Assembly: GCA_900540425.1 (NCBI GenBank)
Contig: UQFU01000009.1
Span: forward strand, 1 to 36,147
Length of the DNA stretch: 36,147 bases
Reading direction: 5' to 3'
Source of the DNA: an uncultured Alphaproteobacteria bacterium
Lineage (GTDB): Bacteria > Pseudomonadota > Alphaproteobacteria > RF32 > CAG-239
The first letter of the stretch is position 1, and each line of letters starts with the position of its first letter. Below the pieces are notes generated by a model, which worked only from the letters and a program-made list of their open reading frames with translations, was not told the origin of the DNA and made no database searches. Of the stretch, positions 1 through 8,094 are shown in pieces. A program made the translations under genes and the position numbers.

Positions 1-90
1 ACCCGCGCCGCGGCGGAAATCCGCCGGGCCGTTGCTGTCAGCCCCGACAAACCGGAAATCCGTTCCGAAATCATCGAATATATTCGCTAA
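1..90 (+). CDS. 3' end of an unidentified protein gene (partial)
   Basis: The frame that begins at base 1 stays open for 29 codons and stops with TAA at 88-90. The peptide is charged and looks helical, ending in EIIEYIR. It is followed 7 bp later by a strong intrinsic terminator, which supports a genuine gene end. The piece is too short to assign a family. The gene's 5' part lies outside the window. Confidence 0.6.
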   Translation, partial: TRAAAEIRRAVAVSPDKPEIRSEIIEYIR

Positions 91-97
91 AAAAAAC

Positions 98-131
98 AAA
101 CGCTCCGCCGGCAAAAACGGAGCGTTTTTTT
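98..131. terminator. bidirectional intrinsic terminator
   Basis: A perfect 10-bp stem (aaacgctccg / cggagcgttt) with a 10-nt loop is flanked by an A-run on the left and a T-run on the right. It can therefore end both the partial + strand gene and the large minus-strand gene that stops at 149. Confidence 0.9.
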
Positions 132-148
132 GTTACGCCTGTTTCGGA

Positions 149-3100
149 TTAAGCCCGTCCGCCCCCTCGGCCTGGCTTATAATAAATATCATCCTGATAA
201 GCATTTGCCTTGGCTTCATTGCCGCCCAGCTGTTCATTTACATAAGCCTGTCGTTCAGCCCCGGACAACTGCTGATTATTTGCCTCACGCTCCACTTGAT
301 TCTGATGTATTCTGGCGCGTAATTCATCAGCTTTGCTGCCTGTTTCCGTTGTCTGCTGCGCAGGTTCATTTTGCTGCGACTGGTTTGCAGATTCATTGTC
401 CAGCGCAAAACCGTATTTTGCCAGCTCGGCTTCTGTCGATTTTATCAAAGAGGCCTCTTCTTCCGAAAAATTCCCGTCAGGATTCTGCTGTTGCAGATAG
501 ACGCAAACCGCTGCTCTCGTCTGCAGATCATTGGCATTGCTAATCGCCTGATCCCGATGGAAACTGGACTGGTTTCCGGTAATGCCTTTCTCGGCATCCT
601 GCATTTTGGCTTCTTCAATCATTGCCTGACGCAATTCCATATTCGGCTCGGTTATGACGGCATTAATCTTCTGCACCCCGTCAACCGTCTCGGACATAAT
701 CTGCACTCCGCCGATTTGTTGTGTTTCAGCCAGAGTTTCCGCCGTTTCCTGCATATCGCTCTTGCCTTCGGTATTTTCTGCCGCCGAACGAACCGCCTCT
801 TCTTCCACCAGATTAATCTGCTCCGGCGTGTCCTCATGCGGGGCATAGTCTCCCATATAGCCAAAGTCGTCATGGCTCAGCCCCCACTTTTTCAAATCTG
901 CTTCATGCCCCGACATAAACTTTTGCTCGCCTTCGGACAATTCGATTCCCATATTCTGCCGTTCAACCAAATCCGTATAAACCGCCTCATGTATTTTCAA
1001 ATTCGGAAGCGAATACTGCTCCAAATCATCTCCCAGTTTTTCCGGGCTGCCGCTGTGAACCATACCATATTCTCCCGGAACCGAATAAGTTCCGTTCTCA
1101 TCCGGCTGCAGGCTCGCCAGCATTTTTGCAGTCAAAAGCTCATTATTATCAGCCTCCAGCCCTGCAACACCGACCGGCTGCACAACACCGTCCGCATTAA
1201 TGGTATAATCCATCATAACACCGTCCATCGTAATATTGCGAACATCTGATGAAGCTGCGTCGTTATAAGCGGATTGATCGTCATGAACATTCGACGGCGT
1301 TTCCATAGATGTTGCGTTTATATGCACATCAGCGTCTGCTTTTTCCGCTTCCGCAACAATCTCATTTGTCCGATTCTCGGCTTCTTCTGCCACTCTGGCA
1401 ATCCCCGCCATTCGGTTCTCGGCATCAAATTCGCCGCGCTCAAACGCTGCCTGATTCGGATTATGCCCATAAACCGCCGACATGTCATTTTCATCAAAAG
1501 CGGCGTCAACCGTTTTCCCCACCGGCTGCTCTTTCGGCGTTTCAACGCTTTCTTCTTCTGCCCCGCCGCCGCGCATCATACAGGAAGTCAAAAATCCGGC
1601 CGCCGCCACTCCGAGGGCAACCGCCGCCGCTTTGCGTTTTCCTTTCGGCGAAGCCAACACGGCGCCGACTTTTGGCCCCAGCGCCAGCCCCATTCCGGCC
1701 AAACTCTGCCCATACCGCAAAATCTGCGCGGCATGCCCCAGGTTTTCGGCCCCGCTCATACCGGGTATTACCGCCGAAACTGCCGACAAAGCCACCCCGG
1801 CGGCTCCCAGCATACCTTCTTTGGAACGGATGAATTTTCCAAAAGTCAAATTCTTGTCTTGTTCTTTCATCGCCTTATAAGTCTTAGACATTCCCTGAAT
1901 ACTCTTGCTCATCCGATAAACGCCCAACCCGGCCATTCCTATTGGGCCGCACATCTTTGCCACTTCGCCGAGAGCATAAAACTTGGCAAACCCGATAGCG
2001 CTCATGCCCAACTGCTTCAATCCGTTCTTGGCCAAGGTGTAATTCTCGCCATACCGCCGGTTCCACTTGGCATCAATATCTTTAACCTTCGAGGCAAACT
2101 TGCCGACACCTTCGTTATTCGCGCCGTAAAGTTGCCCCAAACGGGCTGCATAAGTGCTGTTGGTCAAATAAACCGCAGCCGCCATTCCGGCAACGCTGTC
2201 GGCGTTGACCTTAACGCTTTTGCCCTTGCGTCCAACCTCGGCAAGCTTACCGAAACCCTTGGCAATTTTATCCTGATTGGTATTCCCCTTGGAAATCTGG
2301 TCTGCCGTATAAGTTTCCAGCAAGACTTCACTCAAACTCTCTTTCAAAGCCGATTTCCAGTCTTCTCCCGAAACGCCGCCTTCCTTATTGGCAAGCTTTT
2401 TCATCGCTTTCATCTTGGCCGCTTCCAGCATTGTTTCCTTGGCGTCTTTTTGCTGCAAACCGCTCAGCTTCTCCCGGCCGAAAGCTGTCGCCTTACCCTG
2501 AATATCCATTGCTTTCATCATATTGCGGATATCTTCAAACTCGGCATCTTCCAACGGTTTTTCAAGACCTTTGCGCGCTTGGGCCAGTTTGCCTTCCAAT
2601 GCCTCGCCGTGTTCTGCCCGAAAAACGCTGTTGCGGCTGAGCAAATATTCAACCGCCGGACCTTCTTTGCCAATACCGGCTTCCGGTTTGGCTTTAAGGG
2701 CACTCGACAACGCCGATTCGCTCATTGCCGCCAACTTAGCTTTCTGCTCCTTAATCGATTCATAAAAAGCTGCCGCATCCGTACCTTCCGCCGACGCCGC
2801 TTTCTCAAAAGCCCGGTCAACGGCAGCCAGCTCGGTCAGGCTCAACTCGTCCTTCTTCACAAGCTCAACGGCTTTGTTCAAAGGCAATTCCGGAATTTCT
2901 GTTTCTGCAACCCGGCTTTCGGCAAACGGATCAAAATCCCAGTAACTTTCAACCGCCTTCATATTGGCAGCCAAGCGGGTACCGTCACCACCTGCCAATC
3001 CGTTTTCCTGGTCATATTGCTGCAAAGCGGCATCTACAACCTTTCGTGCCGTTTCCGCCGTCTGCGCATCGGTTCCCGAACGCGACGCCAGCCTCTCAAT

Positions 3101-3427
3101 TTCCGCTGCTTGTTCTACAATCGTCGCCAGCCCCAGATTCTCTTCACCGTTGCTGTCCAATACCGCTTGGCCCTGCTTGGCAAAATGATTCAACTTGGCA
3201 TCGCAAACCTTGGCAAAATTTGCCCGCCCCGCTTCCGGCACCGACGTTTCAGCCGCCAAAATCTGAGACGGCGTTAAATATTCTGCCAGTTTGTTAAGGT
3301 CGGCTTCTCCCAATCTGGAATAGAGTTCCGCCATGTCTTCATGAGACAGATTTTCCAAGAAACTGATGTCCCCGCGCTCAATTGCCTTAGAATATTTATT
3401 TAAATCATTTTCCGAAATATTAGCCAT
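149..3427 (-). CDS. giant protein of unknown function, paralogue of the next gene (1092 aa)
   Basis: I recognise no named family. The ATG at 3427 is chosen over an upstream TTG because GGGAG lies 8 nt before it. The N-terminal 60 residues (ISFLENLSHEDMAEL..., LNKLAEYLTPSQIL) resemble the short helical repeats of MgtE-N/FliG-type superhelices; this is a resemblance only. Residues 115-390 are alanine- and lysine-rich helix. Residues 394-555 align by eye with residues 196-370 of the neighbouring 886-aa protein. Hydrophobic, glycine-rich stretches lie at about 475-505 and 537-620, ending in AAAVALGVAAAGFLTSC, followed by an acidic, low-complexity region. Two copies of a motif of about 40 aa occur at 815-854 and 972-1011 (pattern AVYxxL...ADLKKWGLxxDD). 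The tail is Gln-rich and ends in GRGGGRA. It may be membrane-associated, but no signal peptide is seen. Confidence 0.85.
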   Translation of the reverse strand: MANISENDLNKYSKAIERGDISFLENLSHEDMAELYSRLGEADLNKLAEYLTPSQILAAETSVPEAGRANFAKVCDAKLNHFAKQGQAVLDSNGEENLGLATIVEQAAEIERLASRSGTDAQTAETARKVVDAALQQYDQENGLAGGDGTRLAANMKAVESYWDFDPFAESRVAETEIPELPLNKAVELVKKDELSLTELAAVDRAFEKAASAEGTDAAAFYESIKEQKAKLAAMSESALSSALKAKPEAGIGKEGPAVEYLLSRNSVFRAEHGEALEGKLAQARKGLEKPLEDAEFEDIRNMMKAMDIQGKATAFGREKLSGLQQKDAKETMLEAAKMKAMKKLANKEGGVSGEDWKSALKESLSEVLLETYTADQISKGNTNQDKIAKGFGKLAEVGRKGKSVKVNADSVAGMAAAVYLTNSTYAARLGQLYGANNEGVGKFASKVKDIDAKWNRRYGENYTLAKNGLKQLGMSAIGFAKFYALGEVAKMCGPIGMAGLGVYRMSKSIQGMSKTYKAMKEQDKNLTFGKFIRSKEGMLGAAGVALSAVSAVIPGMSGAENLGHAAQILRYGQSLAGMGLALGPKVGAVLASPKGKRKAAAVALGVAAAGFLTSCMMRGGGAEEESVETPKEQPVGKTVDAAFDENDMSAVYGHNPNQAAFERGEFDAENRMAGIARVAEEAENRTNEIVAEAEKADADVHINATSMETPSNVHDDQSAYNDAASSDVRNITMDGVMMDYTINADGVVQPVGVAGLEADNNELLTAKMLASLQPDENGTYSVPGEYGMVHSGSPEKLGDDLEQYSLPNLKIHEAVYTDLVERQNMGIELSEGEQKFMSGHEADLKKWGLSHDDFGYMGDYAPHEDTPEQINLVEEEAVRSAAENTEGKSDMQETAETLAETQQIGGVQIMSETVDGVQKINAVITEPNMELRQAMIEEAKMQDAEKGITGNQSSFHRDQAISNANDLQTRAAVCVYLQQQNPDGNFSEEEASLIKSTEAELAKYGFALDNESANQSQQNEPAQQTTETGSKADELRARIHQNQVEREANNQQLSGAERQAYVNEQLGGNEAKANAYQDDIYYKPGRGGGRA

Positions 3428-3500
3428 TTTCAATACTCCCAAGCGGCGGACAAAAATAAATGCCGGCCAAATTACTAAATATAACTACAGTTTAGCAGAA

Positions 3501-3530
3501 AAATAGCCACACATCAACATGTTTTGTCAA
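3501..3530 (-). promoter_or_regulatory. likely sigma70-type promoter of the 1092-aa gene
   Basis: On the minus strand, TTGACA (3525-3530) is followed after 18 nt by CTATTT (3501-3506), about 75 nt before the ATG. The -35 box is perfect and the -10 box is weak. It lies downstream of the neighbour's terminator, so this gene probably forms its own transcription unit. Confidence 0.5.
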
Positions 3531-3626
3531 TTTTCTTAAAATTGTAATATATTTGCAATACTCAAAAACCTGATATTATCTTAGCCCCAATCCCTAAAAT
3601 ATTCGTTAATTCCCGATTTTGGCCAC

Positions 3627-3662
3627 AAAAAACCGGAACAAAACACCTTGTTCCGGTTTTTT
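3627..3662. terminator. bidirectional-type intrinsic terminator
   Basis: The stem aaaaccggaaca / tgttccggtttt has an aacacct-type loop and is flanked by A and T runs. It sits 16 bp after the stop of the 886-aa gene and separates it from the 1092-aa gene. Confidence 0.88.
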
Positions 3663-3677
3663 AGGCAGATAAAGCCG

Positions 3678-6338
3678 TTAATAATCTTTGCCGCGTGCAG
3701 CCCGACGCATCGCGTTGCCGATCTCTTTCTGCAATTTCAGGTTTTCCTGACCGGCCCGGCTGTTCATTTCTTGAATAGCAGCTTGCTTGTCAAAACCTTC
3801 TTTAACGCCAAGCCCATCATCCTTAAATTCAATACCATGCCGTTCCAAATCCTTAGAATAACCGGCAATCCATTGATTCAATCCATGTATTTTTTCCGGA
3901 TGTTCGGTATTTTCGGCCAAATCCATATAAACGCCGGCCTTAGCCACAATTTCCGCCGCTTTCTGTTCTGGATCGGCCACATCGGGGAAACCGCGCAGCT
4001 GCTCAGCCAAAGCCCGAACGCCTTCATCACTCTCAATAGAGGCGCTGGTAACATTCAGAACACCGTCTTGGAACTGATATTCAACCACATTATTGCCGCC
4101 CAGAGAAACCGTATTCTCATAAACCGGACCAGGCTTATAATCATAAGATGCATTGCGATAATCTTTTCCGCCCAGTTGAGGCGCCTTTTCGCCGTCTTCA
4201 AAAGAGACTTGGTAAACAGCCGGCTGATCATAAACCGGTTGTTCTTCAATAATTGCGGTACGAACCGGCTGAACTTCCTCTTCCTCCACCACCGGAACTG
4301 TCGTTTTTTCCGTTTTGACAGGCTCCGGATCCTTTTGCGGAGCCGACTTAACCTCTTCATGAACAACCGGTTTCGGCTCTTCGCACAGATAATGCCCGCG
4401 ATTGTCATAAGAGTTCATGCCGTTGGCAACGTCATGGGCAAAATCCGGATGCATCGCCTTCATCTTCATCAGTTCCTCAAACTTGGCATTGCTGTCGCCT
4501 TCGCCGCAACGGACATCTTGAACCTTTTTCAGCATTTCCTCAATTTCTTCCACCAACGGACGCTGATGCGGCAGATTCATCTTACGCATCAAACCGAATT
4601 TATAAGTAAATTCTTCCATGGAGTTAATTCCCGGAAAGTCGTCCATATTCAGCTTTCCGGCCTTAAACAGCAAATCCAAGTCTTTTTGGTCGCAATCCTC
4701 AACAAACATATCGGCGCGACTGGCCCAGAATTTCAAATCCGCAGCGGTTTCAGGAGCTTTTTCTTGGATTTTGATTTTAGCTTCGCAGTCGTTGGCATTA
4801 ACTTTTCCCGGTTCATCACAGTTGCAGTCATCTTCCAGCATCGCCAGAATATCTTTCTTATCTTGCTCGTTGATACCTTCCGGCAAATTCGGTTTTACAA
4901 CCGTACTGTCTGCCACGTTCGTCGAATCAGCTTCCGCGGCCCCCGGCATATCTATTGTTTTTGCCGTAATTTCTGCTGTTGTTTCTTTTCCAAACAAGCT
5001 ATCCCAGTTACGGAAAAGCATACCGAGACCAAAACCAAAAGCTGAGTTGCCCATACCGCGGACAAAAGCTCTTGTCCAGCTGGCTTTGGGGGCATTGGTG
5101 TTGCCGTTCGGGTTAGCCGCTGCTGCAGCTGCCTTTTCATCGCGGTGATGAATGGCTAACGTATTCAAGATACCCATACCAGCAGCAATTCCCCCTCTGG
5201 TCGCCAAATTGTTCAAACCCAAAGCGCCATAACCAACCACACCGCTGACAATCATATTAACTGCCCCAACGGAGGCTTTAATAACATCAATTTTATTTTG
5301 GTTGGCATATGCGCTAAAGCCCAAAGTTTGTCCTCTAGCAGCAGCTTGATCTTTTTCTTTCTTATATCCTTCCAACAGCGGCTTTGTTGAAGTTGCCACC
5401 GCATAAGCGGCATAAACTGCCATTCCGGCCGGAGCCATATGTGCTACCGCCAGCATTCCGGCGCCGATTGCCGCGCCGCGCGCTATTTTCCCGATAACCG
5501 GAGCGTATTTGCGGGCAACTTTATATGCCTTGCCGATGGTTTTGTTGTTGCTCAAGGCAGTATCCCAGGCTTTTAATTCTCTCTCGGTCGCCTTGGCAAT
5601 GTTTTCTACCTGTTTGCCAAACTTGGTATCTGCAAAGGCAACCAAAGCCCGGTTTTTGCGTTCTTCAATCCATTCATGGGTAGAAGCGGCATAAGCGGCA
5701 ATCGCATCAACACTAACGTCCAAAGAATTCTTTTTGTTCCCTTCTGCCACAAACTTATTGACCGCCTCCTGAGTGGCAACTTTCGGATTAACGCCTTCCT
5801 TCACCACAGCAGTAGCCGTAGCTGCCATATAAACGGCAACCTGAATTTCATAATTAATGGCTTCTTTATATTGTTTTTCGGTTAACCCTTTAACCGTGCG
5901 GCTCTCTTCCAAAACTTTTTTAGCCGCCGTTTCCATCAAAACTTTCTTTTCGTCGTCAGAAACATTCATCCAATCGACGACTTCACGGGCTGATTTAAAT
6001 TCCTCGCCGTTTAAGTCAACTTTCCACTTGCTCAGGTTTTCCGAATTTTTGACATACTCTTCGGCACTAACGCTCCAAACGTCATTTTCCTGACGAATAT
6101 TTCCGGCCATTTGGCGAACTTTTACATACTCGGCAATCATCACCCGCTTGTTTTCCGGAAGCTTGTCCATTACTTCGGACAATACGGTTCCGTCCAGATG
6201 ATTCAAAACGTCAACAAAACGCGCCTCATCTGCCTGCGCCAAAACGGCGGCAATCTCTGAAACATCCGTCATGCGTCCGTTCATAATATCAAGCAGTTTC
6301 TGGTCAAACTCGCCGATACCGTTAGTTGCTTTTGCCAT
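3678..6338 (-). CDS. giant protein of unknown function, paralogue of the downstream gene (886 aa)
   Basis: I recognise no named family. The ATG at 6338 is preferred over one 39 nt upstream because GGGAG stands 9 nt before it. Residues 1-75 are short amphipathic helices of MgtE-N-like appearance (FVDVLNHLDGTVLSEVMDKL). Residues 196-370 align by eye with 394-555 of the downstream protein: both have an AEG-K-S-V-D-A-AA block, a helical linker, a GMA...Y hydrophobic block, a lysine-rich turn, then another hydrophobic block. Glycine/alanine-rich hydrophobic stretches lie at 286-319 and 350-397. The following region has a Cys-rich patch (DCNCDEPG), then acidic and proline-rich sequence. Residues 801-841 carry the same motif of about 40 aa as the paralogue (GVYMDLAE...KDLERHGIEFKDD), and the tail is basic. 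A membrane or envelope role is conceivable but unproven. Confidence 0.85.
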   Translation of the reverse strand: MAKATNGIGEFDQKLLDIMNGRMTDVSEIAAVLAQADEARFVDVLNHLDGTVLSEVMDKLPENKRVMIAEYVKVRQMAGNIRQENDVWSVSAEEYVKNSENLSKWKVDLNGEEFKSAREVVDWMNVSDDEKKVLMETAAKKVLEESRTVKGLTEKQYKEAINYEIQVAVYMAATATAVVKEGVNPKVATQEAVNKFVAEGNKKNSLDVSVDAIAAYAASTHEWIEERKNRALVAFADTKFGKQVENIAKATERELKAWDTALSNNKTIGKAYKVARKYAPVIGKIARGAAIGAGMLAVAHMAPAGMAVYAAYAVATSTKPLLEGYKKEKDQAAARGQTLGFSAYANQNKIDVIKASVGAVNMIVSGVVGYGALGLNNLATRGGIAAGMGILNTLAIHHRDEKAAAAAANPNGNTNAPKASWTRAFVRGMGNSAFGFGLGMLFRNWDSLFGKETTAEITAKTIDMPGAAEADSTNVADSTVVKPNLPEGINEQDKKDILAMLEDDCNCDEPGKVNANDCEAKIKIQEKAPETAADLKFWASRADMFVEDCDQKDLDLLFKAGKLNMDDFPGINSMEEFTYKFGLMRKMNLPHQRPLVEEIEEMLKKVQDVRCGEGDSNAKFEELMKMKAMHPDFAHDVANGMNSYDNRGHYLCEEPKPVVHEEVKSAPQKDPEPVKTEKTTVPVVEEEEVQPVRTAIIEEQPVYDQPAVYQVSFEDGEKAPQLGGKDYRNASYDYKPGPVYENTVSLGGNNVVEYQFQDGVLNVTSASIESDEGVRALAEQLRGFPDVADPEQKAAEIVAKAGVYMDLAENTEHPEKIHGLNQWIAGYSKDLERHGIEFKDDGLGVKEGFDKQAAIQEMNSRAGQENLKLQKEIGNAMRRAARGKDY

Positions 6339-6375
6339 AATCAAATTCTCCCACGCTAAATTCTTATTTTGAGGC

Positions 6376-6404
6376 ATAATAACTCTTTTTTTTTATTATT
6401 TCAA
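6376..6404 (-). promoter_or_regulatory. likely sigma70-type promoter of the 886-aa gene
   Basis: TTGAAA (6399-6404), an exact 17-nt spacer and TATTAT (6376-6381) stand about 38 nt before the start codon. A second, overlapping option is TTGACA (6413-6418) with TAAAAA (6390-6395), also 17 nt apart. Confidence 0.55.
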
Positions 6405-6464
6405 CAACTTTTTGTCAAAACAATAAATTTTCTCCCATTTTTGGCAATATGTCACATTTCTGTA

Positions 6465-6498
6465 ACAAAAATGCCCCAAATCCGGACGGAATCGGGGC
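6465..6498 (-). terminator. intrinsic terminator of the LD-carboxypeptidase gene
   Basis: On the minus strand the hairpin GCCCCGATTCCG / CGGATTTGGGGC is followed by ATTTTTG. It contains a G-U pair only in this orientation, consistent with a minus-strand transcript. It lies about 90 nt past the stop at 6588. Confidence 0.7.
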
Positions 6499-6587
6499 AA
6501 TATATAAAAGATTTCGTAAACAAAACTTTAAGAATCGAAACAATCAACAACCTGATTTTTCATTTTTTAATATTCCCGGCCATCGTC

Positions 6588-7580
6588 CTAAATCTTAAGT
6601 TTCAGCAGCCGTTTTTCCGTATCCAGCTCCGCCGTTCCGCCTATTGGCAGCGTCAGCAGCGGCGTTGTATGCCCAAAGTCAACATCGGCAAGCACCGGCA
6701 GATTTTTCAATGCCCGTTGGTTCCGCACAATATAGGCCAGCTTTTCGGAACTGACTTCCGAGGCCTTCTGAAACCGCCCGATAACCACGCCTTTAACATT
6801 GCCGAAATCTTCCTGATAACACAAAGCTTGCAAATTCCGCTCAAAAGTCGCGGCATCTCCGCCGGAAGTAAAACAATCCTCAACAAACAGGATTGTCGGC
6901 TCATTGAACGCCGGGCGGAAAGATGTTCCGAGCAACAAATCAAAAGTCCCCAGATTTCCTCCGATTATTTTACCACAAGCCGCACCCGGCTGCAAGATTT
7001 TCCAGCCTTCATTGGCAATAAAATTCCGCTCGTTTTGGTTTATAAACCAGGCATCGTCGCTCCACTGCGCGGAAGGAGCTGCTTCATTCTCCCCGCTGCC
7101 CATAACCATCTTCCACAGGTTATCCAACGTATACTCCGCCCCCTTAAGCATTCCCAGAGAACTAAAATGCGGCCCCGAAAAAGTAACCATTCCGGTTTTG
7201 GCATAAATTCCGTTCAAAAGAGCCGTAATGTCGGAAAAACCGCAGAAAACTTTTGGATTTTGCTTAATCAGCTCATAATCGATATAAGGCAGCAGCATAT
7301 TGGAATTGGCCCCGCCGATAACCGTAAAAATCGCTTTCACCCGCTTGTCGGCAAAAGCCTCATGCAAATCTTCCAGCCGTTTTTCCACCGCAGCCGAAGC
7401 AAACAAATCGCAGTTTTCATCTGTCGTATTCCTGCCAAAAGTAACCTTTAGTCCGGCTTCCTCAAACCGCTTGCGGGCAATCTCCCGGGAATCCTGCCCG
7501 ATAATCTTCAGGCTGCGGGCCGGCGCAATCACCCTGATTTCATCGCCGGGTTTCAACTTGTTCGGTACGATTTTTTCCAT
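6588..7580 (-). CDS. LD-carboxypeptidase, peptidase family S66 (LdcA/MccF-like)
   Basis: The 330-aa protein has the S66 layout. The nucleophile Ser93 sits in the VIGGANSN turn. It is followed by LLPYIDYELIKQNPKVFCGFSDIT, the conserved path of this family, given here only as a region (residues 96-118). The likely catalytic Glu234 lies in LFVEDCFTS and His304 in FGHTTP. Family members cut LD-peptide bonds of murein tetrapeptides during cytoplasmic muropeptide recycling; MccF members instead cleave microcin C. Without synteny to either pathway I prefer the muropeptide role. AGGAG lies 7 nt before the ATG. The gene is divergent from umuDC and shares a 105-bp spacer containing the LexA box, so SOS influence on it is possible. 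Confidence 0.88.
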   Translation of the reverse strand: MEKIVPNKLKPGDEIRVIAPARSLKIIGQDSREIARKRFEEAGLKVTFGRNTTDENCDLFASAAVEKRLEDLHEAFADKRVKAIFTVIGGANSNMLLPYIDYELIKQNPKVFCGFSDITALLNGIYAKTGMVTFSGPHFSSLGMLKGAEYTLDNLWKMVMGSGENEAAPSAQWSDDAWFINQNERNFIANEGWKILQPGAACGKIIGGNLGTFDLLLGTSFRPAFNEPTILFVEDCFTSGGDAATFERNLQALCYQEDFGNVKGVVIGRFQKASEVSSEKLAYIVRNQRALKNLPVLADVDFGHTTPLLTLPIGGTAELDTEKRLLKLKI

Positions 7581-7635
7581 TTGAATTCTCCTCTCAAAAC
7601 GGCTTTATCATAAATCAACTTATCCGAAATTTCTA

Positions 7636-7664
7636 TTGCATTTAAATTTTTCCCTGCGTATTAT
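7636..7664 (+). promoter_or_regulatory. promoter of umuDC
   Basis: TTGCAT (7636-7641), a 17-nt spacer and TATTAT (7659-7664) are read on the + strand. The predicted start of transcription falls inside the LexA box, about 15 nt before the first ATG, so the leader is very short. Confidence 0.65.
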
Positions 7665-7666
7665 CA

Positions 7667-7681
7667 GAACAAAACAAGAAC
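7667..7681 (+). promoter_or_regulatory. LexA operator (alphaproteobacterial SOS box)
   Basis: GAAC-N7-GAAC (spacer aaaacaa) is the reverse complement of the direct-repeat SOS box GTTC-N7-GTTC known from alphaproteobacteria. It lies directly downstream of the -10 box of umuDC, where bound LexA would block transcription. Confidence 0.85.
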
Positions 7682-7685
7682 AATA

Positions 7686-8093
7686 ATGAGAACCGCCATG
7701 TCAGACTTTCCCGCCATACCGCTGATGAATTCAACCATTTCCGCCGGTTTTCCCTCTCCGGCCGGCGACTACCGCGAAGAGAGGCTCGACCTTTCCCGAT
7801 ACCTGATTTCCCATCCTGCCGCCACCTATTTTCTGCGCGTCAAAGGCGATTCGATGAAAGACGCCGGCATTCTTGACGGAGATATCCTGATTGTCGACCG
7901 CTCGCTGCCCCCGCAAAACCGCAGCATCGTCATCGCCGAACTCAACGGAGAACTGACTGTCAAACACCTCAAACGCGAAAACGGACAAATCTTTCTGGTA
8001 GCGGCCAACGAAAACTACAGCCCGATTTTGGTCCGTCCGGAAGACGATTTCGCCATTTGGGGTGTCGTTTCCGGCAGCTTTCGGAGCTATTGA
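7686..8093 (+). CDS. umuD: UmuD-type mutagenesis protein, peptidase family S24
   Basis: The 135-aa protein matches UmuD throughout. The autocleavage site is Ala20-Gly21, just before FPSPAGDY. The catalytic Ser56 is in GDSM and the catalytic Lys93 in LTVKHLK. The body ends with an AIWGVVSG strand. RecA-stimulated self-cleavage in family members yields UmuD', the partner of UmuC in DNA polymerase V. There is no N-terminal DNA-binding domain, so this is not LexA. An alternative start at Met5 (7698) exists; neither ATG has a good Shine-Dalgarno, which fits the short leader. The stop codon lies 1 nt before the umuC ATG, so the two are translationally coupled. Confidence 0.93.
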   Translation: MRTAMSDFPAIPLMNSTISAGFPSPAGDYREERLDLSRYLISHPAATYFLRVKGDSMKDAGILDGDILIVDRSLPPQNRSIVIAELNGELTVKHLKRENGQIFLVAANENYSPILVRPEDDFAIWGVVSGSFRSY

Positions 8094-8094
8094 A

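Noticed and set aside
604..1600. Lipoprotein-like LTSC in the 1092-aa protein
   Set aside because: The motif lies at about residue 615, far from the N-terminus, so it cannot be a lipobox.
1274..3277. Long + strand open frame (667 codons) opposite the 1092-aa gene
   Set aside because: It is rich in Arg, His, Phe and Cys without domains, and lacks a ribosome-binding site. It mirrors a convincing minus-strand gene, as do other long antisense frames at 3648-5045, 6369-7451 and 8305-9291.
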